The position numbers were made by a program, and so were the translations under genes. Positions 44,576 to 53,369 of a stretch of DNA of 64,000 bases are shown in pieces. The notes under the pieces are model-generated. The model made no database searches. It had not been told where the DNA came from and worked only from the letters and a program-made list of their open reading frames with translations. This DNA comes from Rhizobium sp. P38BS-XIX (GTDB lineage Bacteria > Pseudomonadota > Alphaproteobacteria > Rhizobiales > Rhizobiaceae): positions 1-64,000 of the forward strand of contig NZ_JABAIJ010000007.1 in NCBI RefSeq assembly GCF_012641435.1, given 5' to 3'. Every line of letters starts with the position of its first letter. Position 1 is the stretch's first letter.

Positions 44576-45055
44576 ATGGAGCAGATCCGGGATCAGAGGC
44601 AGGGAGGCGAGCACAATGGCAAAGCGCCCGGCGCCATCCTCTTCATGTGCGGGCTGAACGCCATCCGCTCGCCGATGGCGGAGGCGATCGCCCGGCATAT
44701 GCTGCCGCAGGGCACCTATATCGCGTCGGCGGGCGTGCGCGCCGGCGAGCGCAATCCTTTCGTCGACGTCGTATTGGCGGAGATGGGGCTGTCGCTCGGC
44801 CGTCGGCAGCCGCAGACCCTGGAAGAGCTGGAGGATGATTTCTTCGATGTCATCATCACGCTGTCGCCGGAGGCGCATCATGCGGCACTCGAGCTGACGC
44901 GGGCGAATGCCATCGAGGTCATCTATTGGCCGACCATGGACCCATCCGCGACCGACGGAACGCGCGAGCAGGTGCTGGATGCCTATCGCGCTGTTCGGGA
45001 CTATCTTCTCGGCTTGATCGAAAGCCGGCTTGTGGAACGTCGCGGCTCGCTTTAG
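44576..45055 (+). CDS. low molecular weight phosphotyrosine phosphatase family protein
   Basis: The 159-aa protein has the CX5R loop FMCGLNAIRSPMAEA with Cys25, Arg31 and Ser32. The general-acid Asp is in WPTMDPSATDG. This is the low-Mr protein tyrosine phosphatase / arsenate reductase fold. ATG 44576 is preferred; GTG 44567 overlaps the UPF0262 stop. No arsenic genes are near, so a role as protein phosphatase or housekeeping enzyme in the hisD block is more likely. Confidence 0.88.
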   Translation: MEQIRDQRQGGEHNGKAPGAILFMCGLNAIRSPMAEAIARHMLPQGTYIASAGVRAGERNPFVDVVLAEMGLSLGRRQPQTLEELEDDFFDVIITLSPEAHHAALELTRANAIEVIYWPTMDPSATDGTREQVLDAYRAVRDYLLGLIESRLVERRGSL

Positions 45056-45197
45056 AGCTGCGAACGAAACAAATGCAGAAACCCTTATCAACGAGGTTCA
45101 CAAAACCGCGGCGATTGTGTAGTTTCCGCGCAATTTCCGGCGACCTCCGGCTTTTTGCCATGGGCGCCGACCTCAACCGACAGGAAAAGAAGCTTTA

Positions 45198-45416
45198 ATG
45201 CCGAAAGAAGAAGTCCTCGAATTTCCCGGTGTCGTCACCGAACTCCTGCCGAACGCGACCTTCCGCGTGAAGCTGGAAAACGAGCATGAGATCATCGCCC
45301 ACACGGCGGGCCGCATGCGCAAGAACCGTATCCGCGTTCTTGCCGGCGACAAGGTGCTGGTGGAAATGACGCCTTACGACCTGACCAAGGGCCGCATCAC
45401 CTACCGTTTCAAGTAG
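45198..45416 (+). CDS. infA: translation initiation factor IF-1
   Basis: The 72-aa protein is of exact IF-1 length, with PKEEVLEFPGVVTELLPNAT, HTAGRMRKNRIRVLAGDKV and the ending DLTKGRITYRFK. It is an OB-fold that binds the A site of the 30S subunit with IF-2 and IF-3. It lies about 140 bp after the phosphatase gene and ahead of maf, as usual in Rhizobiales. Confidence 0.97.
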   Translation: MPKEEVLEFPGVVTELLPNATFRVKLENEHEIIAHTAGRMRKNRIRVLAGDKVLVEMTPYDLTKGRITYRFK

Positions 45417-45446
45417 TCCTCCGCTCGCTGGGGCCGACGATATCAA

Positions 45447-45482
45447 GTCATGCTCTAGAGCCGGTTCTCACTCCCGCATGAC
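45447..45482. repeat. inverted repeat between infA and maf
   Basis: GTCATGC (45447-45453) is mirrored by GCATGAC (45476-45482). Inside it, GCTCTAGAGC (45452-45461) is a further palindrome. The structure resembles rhizobial intergenic palindromes and covers the ATG at 45478, which argues against that start for maf. Confidence 0.55.
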
Positions 45483-45495
45483 AGGTCGAGGTCTG

Positions 45496-46116
45496 ATGGC
45501 GATGAAACACAAGCTGATACTGGCTTCCGGATCGCCGCGCCGCGTCGAGCTCCTGCACCAGTCAGGCATCGAGCCAGCGCGCCTCATGCCCATGGATATC
45601 GACGAAACGCCGAAAAAGTCGGAGCATCCGCGCTCGCTTGCGCGGCGGCTTTCGGCCGAGAAGGGCGAGGCGGCGTTTGCGGCGATCAAGAGCGATGCCG
45701 CATGGCAGGGAAGCTATATCCTGTCGGCCGATACCGTGGTTGCCGTCGGACGGCGCATTCTGCCGAAGGCGGAATTCGTCGAAGAGGCATCCTCGGCGCT
45801 GCATCTGCTCTCCGGTCGCGGCCATGTCGTCTATACCGGCGTCTGTCTGATTACGCCGGATCGCAAGCTGCGGCAGAAGGTCGTGGAGACCAAGGTGCGC
45901 TTCAAGCGGCTTTCGGGTCGCGATATCGACATGTATCTCGCCTCGGGCCAGTGGCGCGGCAAGGCAGGTGCCTATGGTATCCAGGGGCTTGCCGGCTTGT
46001 TCGTGCAGAAACTTGTGGGATCCTACACCAACGTCGTCGGATTGCCGCTTTATGAGACCATGCTGCTGCTGGCAGGCGAGGGCTTCGACGTCCATGCCGG
46101 GTGGCAGGAAGGATAA
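45496..46116 (+). CDS. maf: Maf family nucleotide pyrophosphatase
   Basis: The 206-aa protein has the Maf pattern: LILASGSPRRVELL near the N-terminus, then DIDETPKKSEHPRSLARRLS, the catalytic Asp in LSADTVVAVG and a C-terminal GLAGLFVQKLVGSYTNVVGL. Maf enzymes hydrolyse non-canonical or modified nucleoside triphosphates to monophosphates. Start 45496 has GAGG 6 nt upstream; 45478 lies in an inverted repeat and 45502 is an alternative. yacG follows 5 nt on. Confidence 0.94.
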   Translation: MAMKHKLILASGSPRRVELLHQSGIEPARLMPMDIDETPKKSEHPRSLARRLSAEKGEAAFAAIKSDAAWQGSYILSADTVVAVGRRILPKAEFVEEASSALHLLSGRGHVVYTGVCLITPDRKLRQKVVETKVRFKRLSGRDIDMYLASGQWRGKAGAYGIQGLAGLFVQKLVGSYTNVVGLPLYETMLLLAGEGFDVHAGWQEG

Positions 46117-46121
46117 TCATC

Positions 46122-46337
46122 ATGGCGAAAACCGACGAGATCAAGGTAGGCTCCAAGGTCGAGCCGCTGCGCAAGACGCGTGCTTGCGCAGAATGCGGCC
46201 GTCCTTCGGTGCGCGAACACTATCCCTTCTGCTCGGATCGCTGCCGTTCGCTGGATCTGTCCCGCTGGCTCAACGGCTCCTACGCCATCCCTGTTAGCGA
46301 AGACGAGACAAAGGCCGACGGTTCAGAGAACGACTAG
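46122..46337 (+). CDS. yacG: DNA gyrase inhibitor YacG, zinc-binding
   Basis: The 71-aa protein contains a zinc site built from CAECG and FCSDRCRSLDLSRWL, followed by the family ending LNGSYAIPV. YacG binds gyrase and a zinc ion; the full cellular role is not settled. The start at 46122 is 5 nt after the maf stop, so the two are co-transcribed. Confidence 0.93.
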   Translation: MAKTDEIKVGSKVEPLRKTRACAECGRPSVREHYPFCSDRCRSLDLSRWLNGSYAIPVSEDETKADGSEND

Positions 46338-46433
46338 AGGCTTGACGCCTTTCGTTGTGCCTTTGGCGAACCCCTTCATTTTGCTCGCGAATTACCAAAA
46401 TTTCATTTCCTGTCAAAAAAGAGTCATTTGCGG

Positions 46434-46462
46434 CTGGACATGGGCGAACAAGATGCTATAAC
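46434..46462 (+). promoter_or_regulatory. sigma-70 type promoter of tRNA-Phe
   Basis: CTGGAC (46434-46439), a 17-nt spacer and TATAAC (46457-46462), followed by a GC-rich start region, fit a rhizobial housekeeping promoter about 70 bp ahead of the tRNA. Confidence 0.65.
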
Positions 46463-46533
46463 CCCGCTCGCTTCCGGGGCGCACCAAACGCCCAGCGCCT
46501 TCCAAGGCTCTTCGAGAGACGCGAAGTCTAGAT

Positions 46534-46609
46534 GCCCAGATAGCTCAGTTGGTAGAGCAGCGGATTGAAAATCCGCGTGTCCGTGGTTCAAATCCGCGTC
46601 TGGGCACCA
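46534..46609 (+). tRNA. tRNA-Phe (GAA)
   Basis: A complete 76-nt tRNA has acceptor stem GCCCAGA/TCTGGGC. Anticodon stem GGATT/AATCC-type pairing surrounds a TTGAAAA loop with anticodon GAA, and the TTCAAAT T-loop is present. The CCA end is encoded at 46607-46609. It closes the conserved murA-to-yacG block; a small AT-richer islet follows. Confidence 0.97.
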
Positions 46610-46681
46610 CTCAAATTCTCAAATCTATTTAGATATACGTCCAGCGTAATTTGCCGATTTCAGGTGTTCGCGCCGCACTAC

Positions 46682-47173
46682 CTATAGCAATGCGGTTAAT
46701 TTAACGGCTGTGCCGCTTGCTGCGACGAAAAGAATACTGCCGCCTCCATGTGTCGAGATCTGATTATAATCCAAGTCTATGGCGATGACGGCATCTGCAC
46801 CAGCGGCCGCTGCTTTGCGTCTTAGCTCGGCAAAGCACTCCGTGCGGGCCTCCTCCAGCGCTTTTTGTGACGCGCTTGATCGCCCGCCGATGAAATCTCG
46901 CCAGTTGTTGGCAATATCTCTGAAGATGTTCATGCCAAGGGCTACTTCAGTTGCGACGATCGATACGATTTTCTCTATCTTACGATTGGGGACATCGACC
47001 GAGGTTGTCAGAATGATGTCGGGAGCATCTGCTTGCCCTTTTGCCTTGGTGTCTTGTGTCGTTGGGCGCGGGCGTCCCGAATTTGGCGGGCCGTATCTGA
47101 AACAATCATCGCAGACGCCAAGTTGGACCTGGTTATCTGGTTTCTCCTCGCTACATTCTTTGCAAAGCGTCAT
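46682..47173 (-). CDS. zinc-ribbon protein with YbjQ (UPF0145) domain
   Basis: The 163-aa protein starts with a zinc ribbon, Cys4-x2-Cys7 and Cys21-x2-Cys24 (MTLCKECSEE, GVCDDCFRYG). The C-terminal 110 residues match the YbjQ/UPF0145 family, with ILTTSVDVPNRKIEKIVSIV and AAAAGADAVIAIDLDYNQIS. YbjQ proteins form rings and have no settled function. Start 47173 is chosen because the frame upstream has no domain sequence. Base composition is lower in GC than the neighbours, and the gene lies just after tRNA-Phe, so lateral acquisition is plausible. Confidence 0.82.
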   Translation of the reverse strand: MTLCKECSEEKPDNQVQLGVCDDCFRYGPPNSGRPRPTTQDTKAKGQADAPDIILTTSVDVPNRKIEKIVSIVATEVALGMNIFRDIANNWRDFIGGRSSASQKALEEARTECFAELRRKAAAAGADAVIAIDLDYNQISTHGGGSILFVAASGTAVKLTALL

Positions 47174-47696
47174 TGCATTTTCCAACCAAGCTGATGATTC
47201 GATTATGTGTATCAATATCGAATTTGCAACCGCGGAATGGCAACGCGAGAGAGCAGTCGTGCTTTGATGCAAATTCCAGCTGTAAGAAAGATCCTCGATC
47301 TGGACTCTCGGTCTCACGCGGTCCGCATCTCTTCCATTTTCCGCCGCTTCAGCACCATTTTTTCTCCCAAATTCTGCGGACAATGAAGGTCGACGCCGGC
47401 TGGTGATAGCCTTTACGAAGGTCGGTTTGCTATAAGGAAAGCCTGCGCGAACACACCGCCAAAAGACGTGCGCCTGTCAGCGGGTCAGCGCAAGTCACAG
47501 CAACTTGAAGATGTCTACTTATTAATTTGGTGTATGAGCACTTCAAGATGTTGATGGCATCTACAATCAGGCGTACGAATTATTGTACGGGTCACCTATT
47601 GATTCGAAGCGACTGATACCGCACCTTAGATACTAACGGGGTCAGTGATCTCGTAAAGTCCAGCGTTTATTTGCAATAGCAAGCTAACGGGGCGCC
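47174..47696. other. long intergenic region ahead of prkA
   Basis: No supported gene or RNA was found in 523 bp. A 9-nt direct repeat CTAACGGGG occurs at 47633-47641 and 47684-47692, the second copy providing the weak ribosome binding site of prkA. The length suggests a regulated promoter for the stress operon, but no promoter class could be assigned. Confidence 0.5.
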
Positions 47697-49643
47697 ATGT
47701 TAAACAACGATGTACTGTTCAACACGTTCGCCCGCTCTTTTGAAGCGCGGCGCGAAGTCGAGATGTCATTCTCTGAATACCTGGAAGCGTGCCGGGATGA
47801 CCCGCTCATGTACGCAAATGCGTCGGAGCGACTTCTGGCAGCCATGGGTGAACCACTGCTGATCGATACGGCCAAGGATACAAGGCTTGGGCGTGTCTTC
47901 ATGAACCGGACGATCCGGACTTATCCGGCGTTTTCGGGCTTCTTCGGCATGGAAGAGACGATCGAGCGCATCGTCGCCTTCTTCCGTCACGCGGCTCAGG
48001 GGCTGGAGGAGCGCAAACAGATCCTCTATCTGCTCGGGCCAGTCGGCGGCGGCAAGTCCTCGCTCGCGGAGCGGCTGAAGTCATTGATGGAGGTTCATCC
48101 CATCTATGTGCTTAAGGCCGGCAATGAGCTGAGCCCGGTCTTCGAAAGCCCGCTGAGCCTGTTCGACCCTGTTACCATGGGGCCGATGATCGAAGAACGC
48201 TATGGAATTCCGCGCCGCCGCCTGACGGGTCTGATGAGCCCGTGGTGCCTGAAGCGCCTGGAAGAATTCGAGGGCGATATTTCCCGCTTTCGCGTGGTGC
48301 GGATGCAGCCATCCAGGTTGAGGCAGATCGCCGTTGCCAAGACGGAACCGGGCGACGAGAACAACCAGGACATCTCCTCGCTCGTCGGCAAGGTGGATAT
48401 CCGCAAGCTCGAAAGCCTGGCGCAGAACGACCCGGACGCCTACAGCTATTCCGGTGCATTGAACCGCGCCAACCAGGGCATTCTCGAATTCGTCGAAATG
48501 TTCAAGGCGCCGATCAAGATGCTCCATCCGTTGCTGACGGCAACGCAGGAAGGCAATTACATCGGCACCGAAAATATCGGTGCGATACCGTTCTCAGGCA
48601 TCATTCTAGCTCACTCCAACGAGTCGGAGTGGCAGACCTTCAAGGCCAACAAGAACAACGAGGCCTTCATCGACCGTATCTGCGTCGTAAAGGTGCCTTA
48701 TTGCCTGCGGGTGACCGAAGAGCAGAAGATCTATGAGAAGCTGATTGAGGAATCCGAGCTTAGCGACGCCCCTTGCGCGCCGTCGACTCTGGAAACGCTT
48801 GCCCGCTTCACGGTTCTGACGCGACTTTCCAAGCACGAGAATTCGACGGCTTTCTCCAAGCTCAGGGTCTATGACGGCGAAAGCCTGAAGGAGACCGATC
48901 CTCGGGCGCGCAGCGTGCAGGAGTATCGCGATGCGGCCGGTGTGGACGAGGGCATGGATGGGGCGTCGACCCGCTTCGCCTTCAAGGTGCTAGCAGCGAC
49001 CTTCAACTACGACACCACGGAGATCGGCGCCGATCCGGTGCATCTGATGTACATGCTGGAGCAGTCGATCCGCAGGGAGCAGCTGCCGCTTGAGACCGAG
49101 AAACTCTATATCGAGTTCATCAAGAGCGAATTGGCGCCGCGCTATGCGGAGTTCATCGGCCACGAGATCCAGAAGGCCTATCTCGAATCCTATGCGGATT
49201 ACGGCCAAAACCTCTTCGATCGCTATGTCGACTATGCCGACGCCTGGATCGAGGATGTCGATTTCAAGGATCCGGATACGGGTCAGCTTTTGGACCGGGA
49301 GCTTCTGAACCAGGAACTCACCAAGATCGAAAAGCCGGCCGGCATCGCCAATCCGAAGGACTTCCGCAACGAAATCGTCAAGTTCTGCTTGAGGGCTCGG
49401 GCCAGCCACGGCGGCAAGAACCCGTCATGGACAAGCTACGAGAAGATCCGCGAGGTCATCGAAAAGCGGATGTTCTCGCAGGTAGAAGATCTTCTGCCTG
49501 TCATCTCGTTCGGGTCCAAGAAGGACGGCGAATCGGAAAAGAAACATGGTGAATTCGTCGAGCGCATGGTGGCGCGGGGCTATACCGAGCGTCAGGTTCG
49601 ACGGCTTGTGGAATGGTACATGCGTGTGAAACAGGCAGGATGA
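47697..49643 (+). CDS. prkA: PrkA family serine protein kinase
   Basis: The 648-aa protein has an N-terminal AAA-type domain with Walker A GPVGGGKSS at 114-122, a central region with GNELSPVFESPLSLFD, and the C-terminal PrkA domain. The E. coli relative YeaG is induced in stationary phase and nitrogen stress and acts with YeaH. The next two genes, yeaH and spoVR, follow on the same strand, as in many proteobacteria. The start at 47697 has only a weak ribosome binding site. The role is probably in stress or slow growth (family knowledge). Confidence 0.94.
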   Translation: MLNNDVLFNTFARSFEARREVEMSFSEYLEACRDDPLMYANASERLLAAMGEPLLIDTAKDTRLGRVFMNRTIRTYPAFSGFFGMEETIERIVAFFRHAAQGLEERKQILYLLGPVGGGKSSLAERLKSLMEVHPIYVLKAGNELSPVFESPLSLFDPVTMGPMIEERYGIPRRRLTGLMSPWCLKRLEEFEGDISRFRVVRMQPSRLRQIAVAKTEPGDENNQDISSLVGKVDIRKLESLAQNDPDAYSYSGALNRANQGILEFVEMFKAPIKMLHPLLTATQEGNYIGTENIGAIPFSGIILAHSNESEWQTFKANKNNEAFIDRICVVKVPYCLRVTEEQKIYEKLIEESELSDAPCAPSTLETLARFTVLTRLSKHENSTAFSKLRVYDGESLKETDPRARSVQEYRDAAGVDEGMDGASTRFAFKVLAATFNYDTTEIGADPVHLMYMLEQSIRREQLPLETEKLYIEFIKSELAPRYAEFIGHEIQKAYLESYADYGQNLFDRYVDYADAWIEDVDFKDPDTGQLLDRELLNQELTKIEKPAGIANPKDFRNEIVKFCLRARASHGGKNPSWTSYEKIREVIEKRMFSQVEDLLPVISFGSKKDGESEKKHGEFVERMVARGYTERQVRRLVEWYMRVKQAG

Positions 49644-49661
49644 GCCACCAAGGAAGAAGGA

Positions 49662-50933
49662 ATGCACATTGTTGACCGACGCCTGAACCCAGGCGGAAAA
49701 AGTCTAGAAAATCGTCAACGATTTTTGCGAAGAGCAAAAGCGCTGGTGCAGAGAGCGGTCTACGAATCCTCTCAAAAACGCGACATTCAGGACATTCTGA
49801 AGGGTGGCGAAATCAGCATTCCCCTAGATGGAACCGAGGAGCCTCGGTTCCATCGCGGCCCCGAGGGGCTGAAGGAGCATATTCTTCCCGGCAACAAGGA
49901 CTTTCTCGAGGGCGATATCATCCCGCGCCCGGAGGGTGGGGGCGGCAAGCCAAAGGCCGGCGGCGACGGCACCGGCGAGGATGCCTTCCGCTTCATCCTG
50001 ACGCGCGACGAATTTCTCGATCTCTTTCTCGACGATCTCGAGCTGCCCGATCTCGCCAAGCGGCGGCTGATGTCTGCCGAGCAGATCAATCCGGTACGTT
50101 CGGGCTATTCCGTGACGGGATCGCCCTCCAATCTCGCCATCAATCGCACGATGCGGCTGGCGATGATGCGGCGCGTCGCTCTTCATCGGCCCAAGGCGGA
50201 AACGGTCGCCAAGCTTGTCGAGGAGGCTGAGGAGTGCAAGGACGAAACGCGGCGGGCGGAGCTCGAGGCTGAGATCAAGCTGCTGGAATCCAAGGTTCGG
50301 CGTATTCCCTATATCGATCCGATCGACATCCGCTATCGGCGCTTCGAAAACGAGCCGAAGCCGGTCGCTCAGGCTGTGATGTTCTGCCTCATGGACGTAT
50401 CCGGTTCCATGACCGAGCACATGAAGGATCTCGCCAAGCGTTTCTACATGCTGCTCTACATCTTCCTCACCCGGCAATATCGCCGCGTCGAGATCGTCTT
50501 CATACGGCACACCGATGTGGCCGAGGAAGTGGATGAAGAGACCTTCTTCCGTAGTCCGGCTACCGGCGGCACGCAGGTTTCGAGCGCGCTCGATGCCATG
50601 CGCCGGATCGTCCAGGATCGTTTCCCGGCTTCGGATTGGAATATCTATGCCGCCCAGGCATCGGACGGCGACAATGCCTATTCCGACAATGCGACGACGG
50701 CTGCCCTGCTGACCGGCGAGATCCTGCCGGTTTGCCAGTATTTTGCCTATCTGGAGGTGGGCGAGGCGCGCAGTGTGGCGATTTCTTCCGGTTCTGCGAT
50801 CTGGTCTCTCTATGAGCGGGTGCAGGCGGCATGGCCGGTGCTTTCGATGCGGCGTGTCAGCGACCGCAGCCAGATCTACCCGGTCTTCCACGAACTCTTC
50901 CAGCGCCGGACAGCGGAAACAAGGAGCGGATGA
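49662..50933 (+). CDS. YeaH/YhbH family protein (DUF444)
   Basis: The 423-aa protein has an N-terminal stretch rich in charged residues (GKSLENRQRFLRRAKALVQR) and a C-terminal von Willebrand A-like region with the metal motif FCLMDVSGSMTEHM. It is the partner of PrkA in the conserved prkA-yeaH-spoVR operon. AAGGAAGAAGGA precedes the ATG. Its last codons contain ATGATG, so the next gene begins inside its end. Confidence 0.93.
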   Translation: MHIVDRRLNPGGKSLENRQRFLRRAKALVQRAVYESSQKRDIQDILKGGEISIPLDGTEEPRFHRGPEGLKEHILPGNKDFLEGDIIPRPEGGGGKPKAGGDGTGEDAFRFILTRDEFLDLFLDDLELPDLAKRRLMSAEQINPVRSGYSVTGSPSNLAINRTMRLAMMRRVALHRPKAETVAKLVEEAEECKDETRRAELEAEIKLLESKVRRIPYIDPIDIRYRRFENEPKPVAQAVMFCLMDVSGSMTEHMKDLAKRFYMLLYIFLTRQYRRVEIVFIRHTDVAEEVDEETFFRSPATGGTQVSSALDAMRRIVQDRFPASDWNIYAAQASDGDNAYSDNATTAALLTGEILPVCQYFAYLEVGEARSVAISSGSAIWSLYERVQAAWPVLSMRRVSDRSQIYPVFHELFQRRTAETRSG

Positions 50934-52483
50934 TGGCCAAAAGGGCGTCGATGGAACGGCTTTTCGAAGGTGCGGACTGGGATTTCGCGACCATTCAGCG
51001 GATCCACGATGCCTGCGAGACGATCGCGGTCAAGGAGCTCGGGCTTAACGTCTATCCAAACCAGATCGAGATCATCACCGCCGAGCAGATGCTCGACGTC
51101 TATTCCTCCATCGGCATGCCGCTGTTCTACAAGCATTGGTCGTTCGGCAAGCATTTCGCCCATCATGAAGCCTTCTATCGCAAGGGCCTGCGTGGACTTG
51201 CCTATGAGATCGTCATCAACAGTTCGCCGTGCATCTCCTATCTGATGGAGGAGAATACCGCGACGATGCAGGCGCTGGTCATCGCGCATGCCGCCTTCGG
51301 CCATAATCACTTCTTCAAGAACAATTATCTCTTCAAGCTATGGACCGATGCCGAGGGTATTCTTGAATACCTCAATTTCGCCAAGGGCTATATTGCGCGT
51401 TGCGAGGAGCGTTATGGCCATGCCGCCGTCGAACGAACGCTGGATGCCGCCCACGCGCTGATGTCGCATGGGGTTCATCGTTACGCCGGCAAGAAGACGC
51501 CGGATCTGCGCGACGAGGAAAAGCGCGAGCGTGAGCGGCGCGAATATGACGAGCGGATCTTCAACGACCTCTGGCGCACGATCCCCGTGGGTTCGGGCAA
51601 GAAGATGCCTGATCTCGACCTGGATCGCCGGCGCTCTCTGGCAGGGCTGCCGCAGGAGAATATCCTCTATTTCCTGGAGAAGATGGCGCCAAGACTGAAG
51701 CCCTGGCAGCGCGAGATCCTCCGCATCGTCCGGCATGTCGCGCAATATTTCTATCCGCAAAGCCAGACCAAGGTGATGAACGAGGGCACGGCAACCTATG
51801 TGCATTATCGCATCATGACGCGGCTGCACGAGCTTGGCGGCATCAGCGACGGCGATTTCCTGGAATTCATCAAGTCGCACACCAATGTCGTTTTCCAGCC
51901 GACTTTCAATGATCAGCGTTATTCCGGTCTCAATCCCTATGCGATCGGCTTCGCGATGATGCAGGATATTGAGCGCATCGTCACGAAGCCGGAGGAAGAG
52001 GACCGTCAATGGTTCCCGGATATCGCCGGCACCGGCGATGCGATGGCGGTGCTGCGCGATCTGTGGGCCAACTACCGCGATGAGAGCTTCGTCTCGCAAT
52101 TTCTCAGCCCGCATCTGATGCGGCAAATGCGCATGTTCCACCTCACCGACAATCCCATGGAGGAAGAGGGGTTGCGGGTGGCGGCCATTCACGACGAGCG
52201 AGGCTACCGTCGCATCCGGCGCGAGCTTGCGCGGCAATATGATGTCGGCTGGATCGATCCGCATATCGAGATCGTCGATGTCGATCTGGCGGGGGACCGG
52301 CGGCTGATCGTCAGGCACACGGTACTGAACGGCGCATTGCTCGAGGATATGGACGCCAAGCGCGTGCTACAGCACCTTGCCGATCTCTGGACCTACGATG
52401 TGCTGATGCAGGAGGTGGACAGCGCCGGCACGGTGCTTCGCGAGCACCTGGTCCATCCGCGATCCTCCGCACTTGCGGCATAA
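50930..52483 (+). CDS. SpoVR family protein
   Basis: The 517-aa protein matches the SpoVR/YcgB family, with PLFYKHWSFGKHFAHHEAFY and VINSSPCISYLMEENTATMQ near the N-terminus and GTATYVHYRIMTRLHELG in the middle. The family was named from B. subtilis spore cortex work but is common in non-sporulating bacteria, always with PrkA and YeaH. Start 50930 or 50933 overlaps the yeaH stop (ATGATG), so translation is coupled. AAGGAG precedes it. Confidence 0.93.
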   Translation: MMAKRASMERLFEGADWDFATIQRIHDACETIAVKELGLNVYPNQIEIITAEQMLDVYSSIGMPLFYKHWSFGKHFAHHEAFYRKGLRGLAYEIVINSSPCISYLMEENTATMQALVIAHAAFGHNHFFKNNYLFKLWTDAEGILEYLNFAKGYIARCEERYGHAAVERTLDAAHALMSHGVHRYAGKKTPDLRDEEKRERERREYDERIFNDLWRTIPVGSGKKMPDLDLDRRRSLAGLPQENILYFLEKMAPRLKPWQREILRIVRHVAQYFYPQSQTKVMNEGTATYVHYRIMTRLHELGGISDGDFLEFIKSHTNVVFQPTFNDQRYSGLNPYAIGFAMMQDIERIVTKPEEEDRQWFPDIAGTGDAMAVLRDLWANYRDESFVSQFLSPHLMRQMRMFHLTDNPMEEEGLRVAAIHDERGYRRIRRELARQYDVGWIDPHIEIVDVDLAGDRRLIVRHTVLNGALLEDMDAKRVLQHLADLWTYDVLMQEVDSAGTVLREHLVHPRSSALAA

Positions 52484-52497
52484 GAAAGACAGCCGGA

Positions 52498-52540
52498 GCA
52501 TTTCCAGGAAAAGTGCTTGGTGGTTTTCCGTCCGGAATGC
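52498..52540. repeat. rhizobial palindromic intergenic repeat
   Basis: GCATTTCC..GGAAAA (52498-52512) and TTTTCC..GGAATGC (52524-52540) form a long imperfect hairpin. The wording, including TTTTCCGTCCGGAATGCG and the following CAAAAAC then TAGAGCG, is what I remember of a palindromic repeat found at many sites in Rhizobium and relatives. It lies in the roughly 300 bp between spoVR and a converging hypothetical gene. Confidence 0.75.
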
Positions 52541-52780
52541 GCAAAAACAAAAAGATAGAGCGCTTTCGCGATTCAAAGAAAAGCAAAAAAGATATAGCCA
52601 AAATAGCTTTTGGCTCGTGGTCTCCTCATTACGAGGCTTGATGAGGATGTGGGTGAGACCTGTAGAGCGCACAGGGTCGCTATGGGCCGTGATCCAGCAG
52701 TCTTTAGCGCGCGGAAGACGCCGCGATCTGTTGGGCAGCACAGGCTCTACCGCTTGCCATTTTAAGTTGGCTGGGAAGGC

Positions 52781-53296
52781 TCAATCAAACTCGAAGCTAT
52801 TGATTTTGGCAATCCAATCGGCATCCAAGTTTAACAATGCCTCAGCGACATCGATATGTCCTTTCGCCACAGCCTGTGCTGCAGCAGCAGACAAGAGCAT
52901 CGGCTGGTCCCAAGCTTCGCTCCGGTGAAGGCTCACATTCTCGACCAGTTGCGCGATTGCACGATGGTAATCATCTGCATAAGCTGTGGGGATATCAGGG
53001 CCGTGCCCTGTCCGACGAGCTATCTCTATGGCTGCGGGCAGTTGGAAGAATGAGAAGTCGACAGGCTCCTTCACTTCGCCTGCGATCTTTACGATGTGAG
53101 GAACCGCGACATACGATGCGGAGTAAACGTCCCCTTGATGGCACAGGCTCGACCAAAGGTCGAACCACGGACCATCTTGATCGTTTCGCTTCGGACCTGG
53201 CGATGAGGCCAGTCTCCGCAGCAGGTTGGGTATATTGGAAGCATCGCCGTAGGCGTGCTGCAATTCGCTCCAGCGAATATCATCAAGAGATAGCAT
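52781..53296 (-). CDS. hypothetical protein (HEAT-like/immunity-type)
   Basis: The 171-aa protein begins MLSLDDIRWSELQHAYGDAS and contains LWSSLCHQGDVYSASYVAVP, a segment seen in small helical proteins of unknown function, some near toxins. No toxin partner is adjacent here. Mostly helical; no signal or membrane segment. GC content is modestly lower than the neighbours. I assign no function. Confidence 0.7.
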   Translation of the reverse strand: MLSLDDIRWSELQHAYGDASNIPNLLRRLASSPGPKRNDQDGPWFDLWSSLCHQGDVYSASYVAVPHIVKIAGEVKEPVDFSFFQLPAAIEIARRTGHGPDIPTAYADDYHRAIAQLVENVSLHRSEAWDQPMLLSAAAAQAVAKGHIDVAEALLNLDADWIAKINSFEFD

Positions 53297-53369
53297 CTTG
53301 TGATTGTATCGTCCGCGATCAGGCTGTCAACCTGATACCATCGAGCGTTGCAGGCCACGCTTAGTGAGT

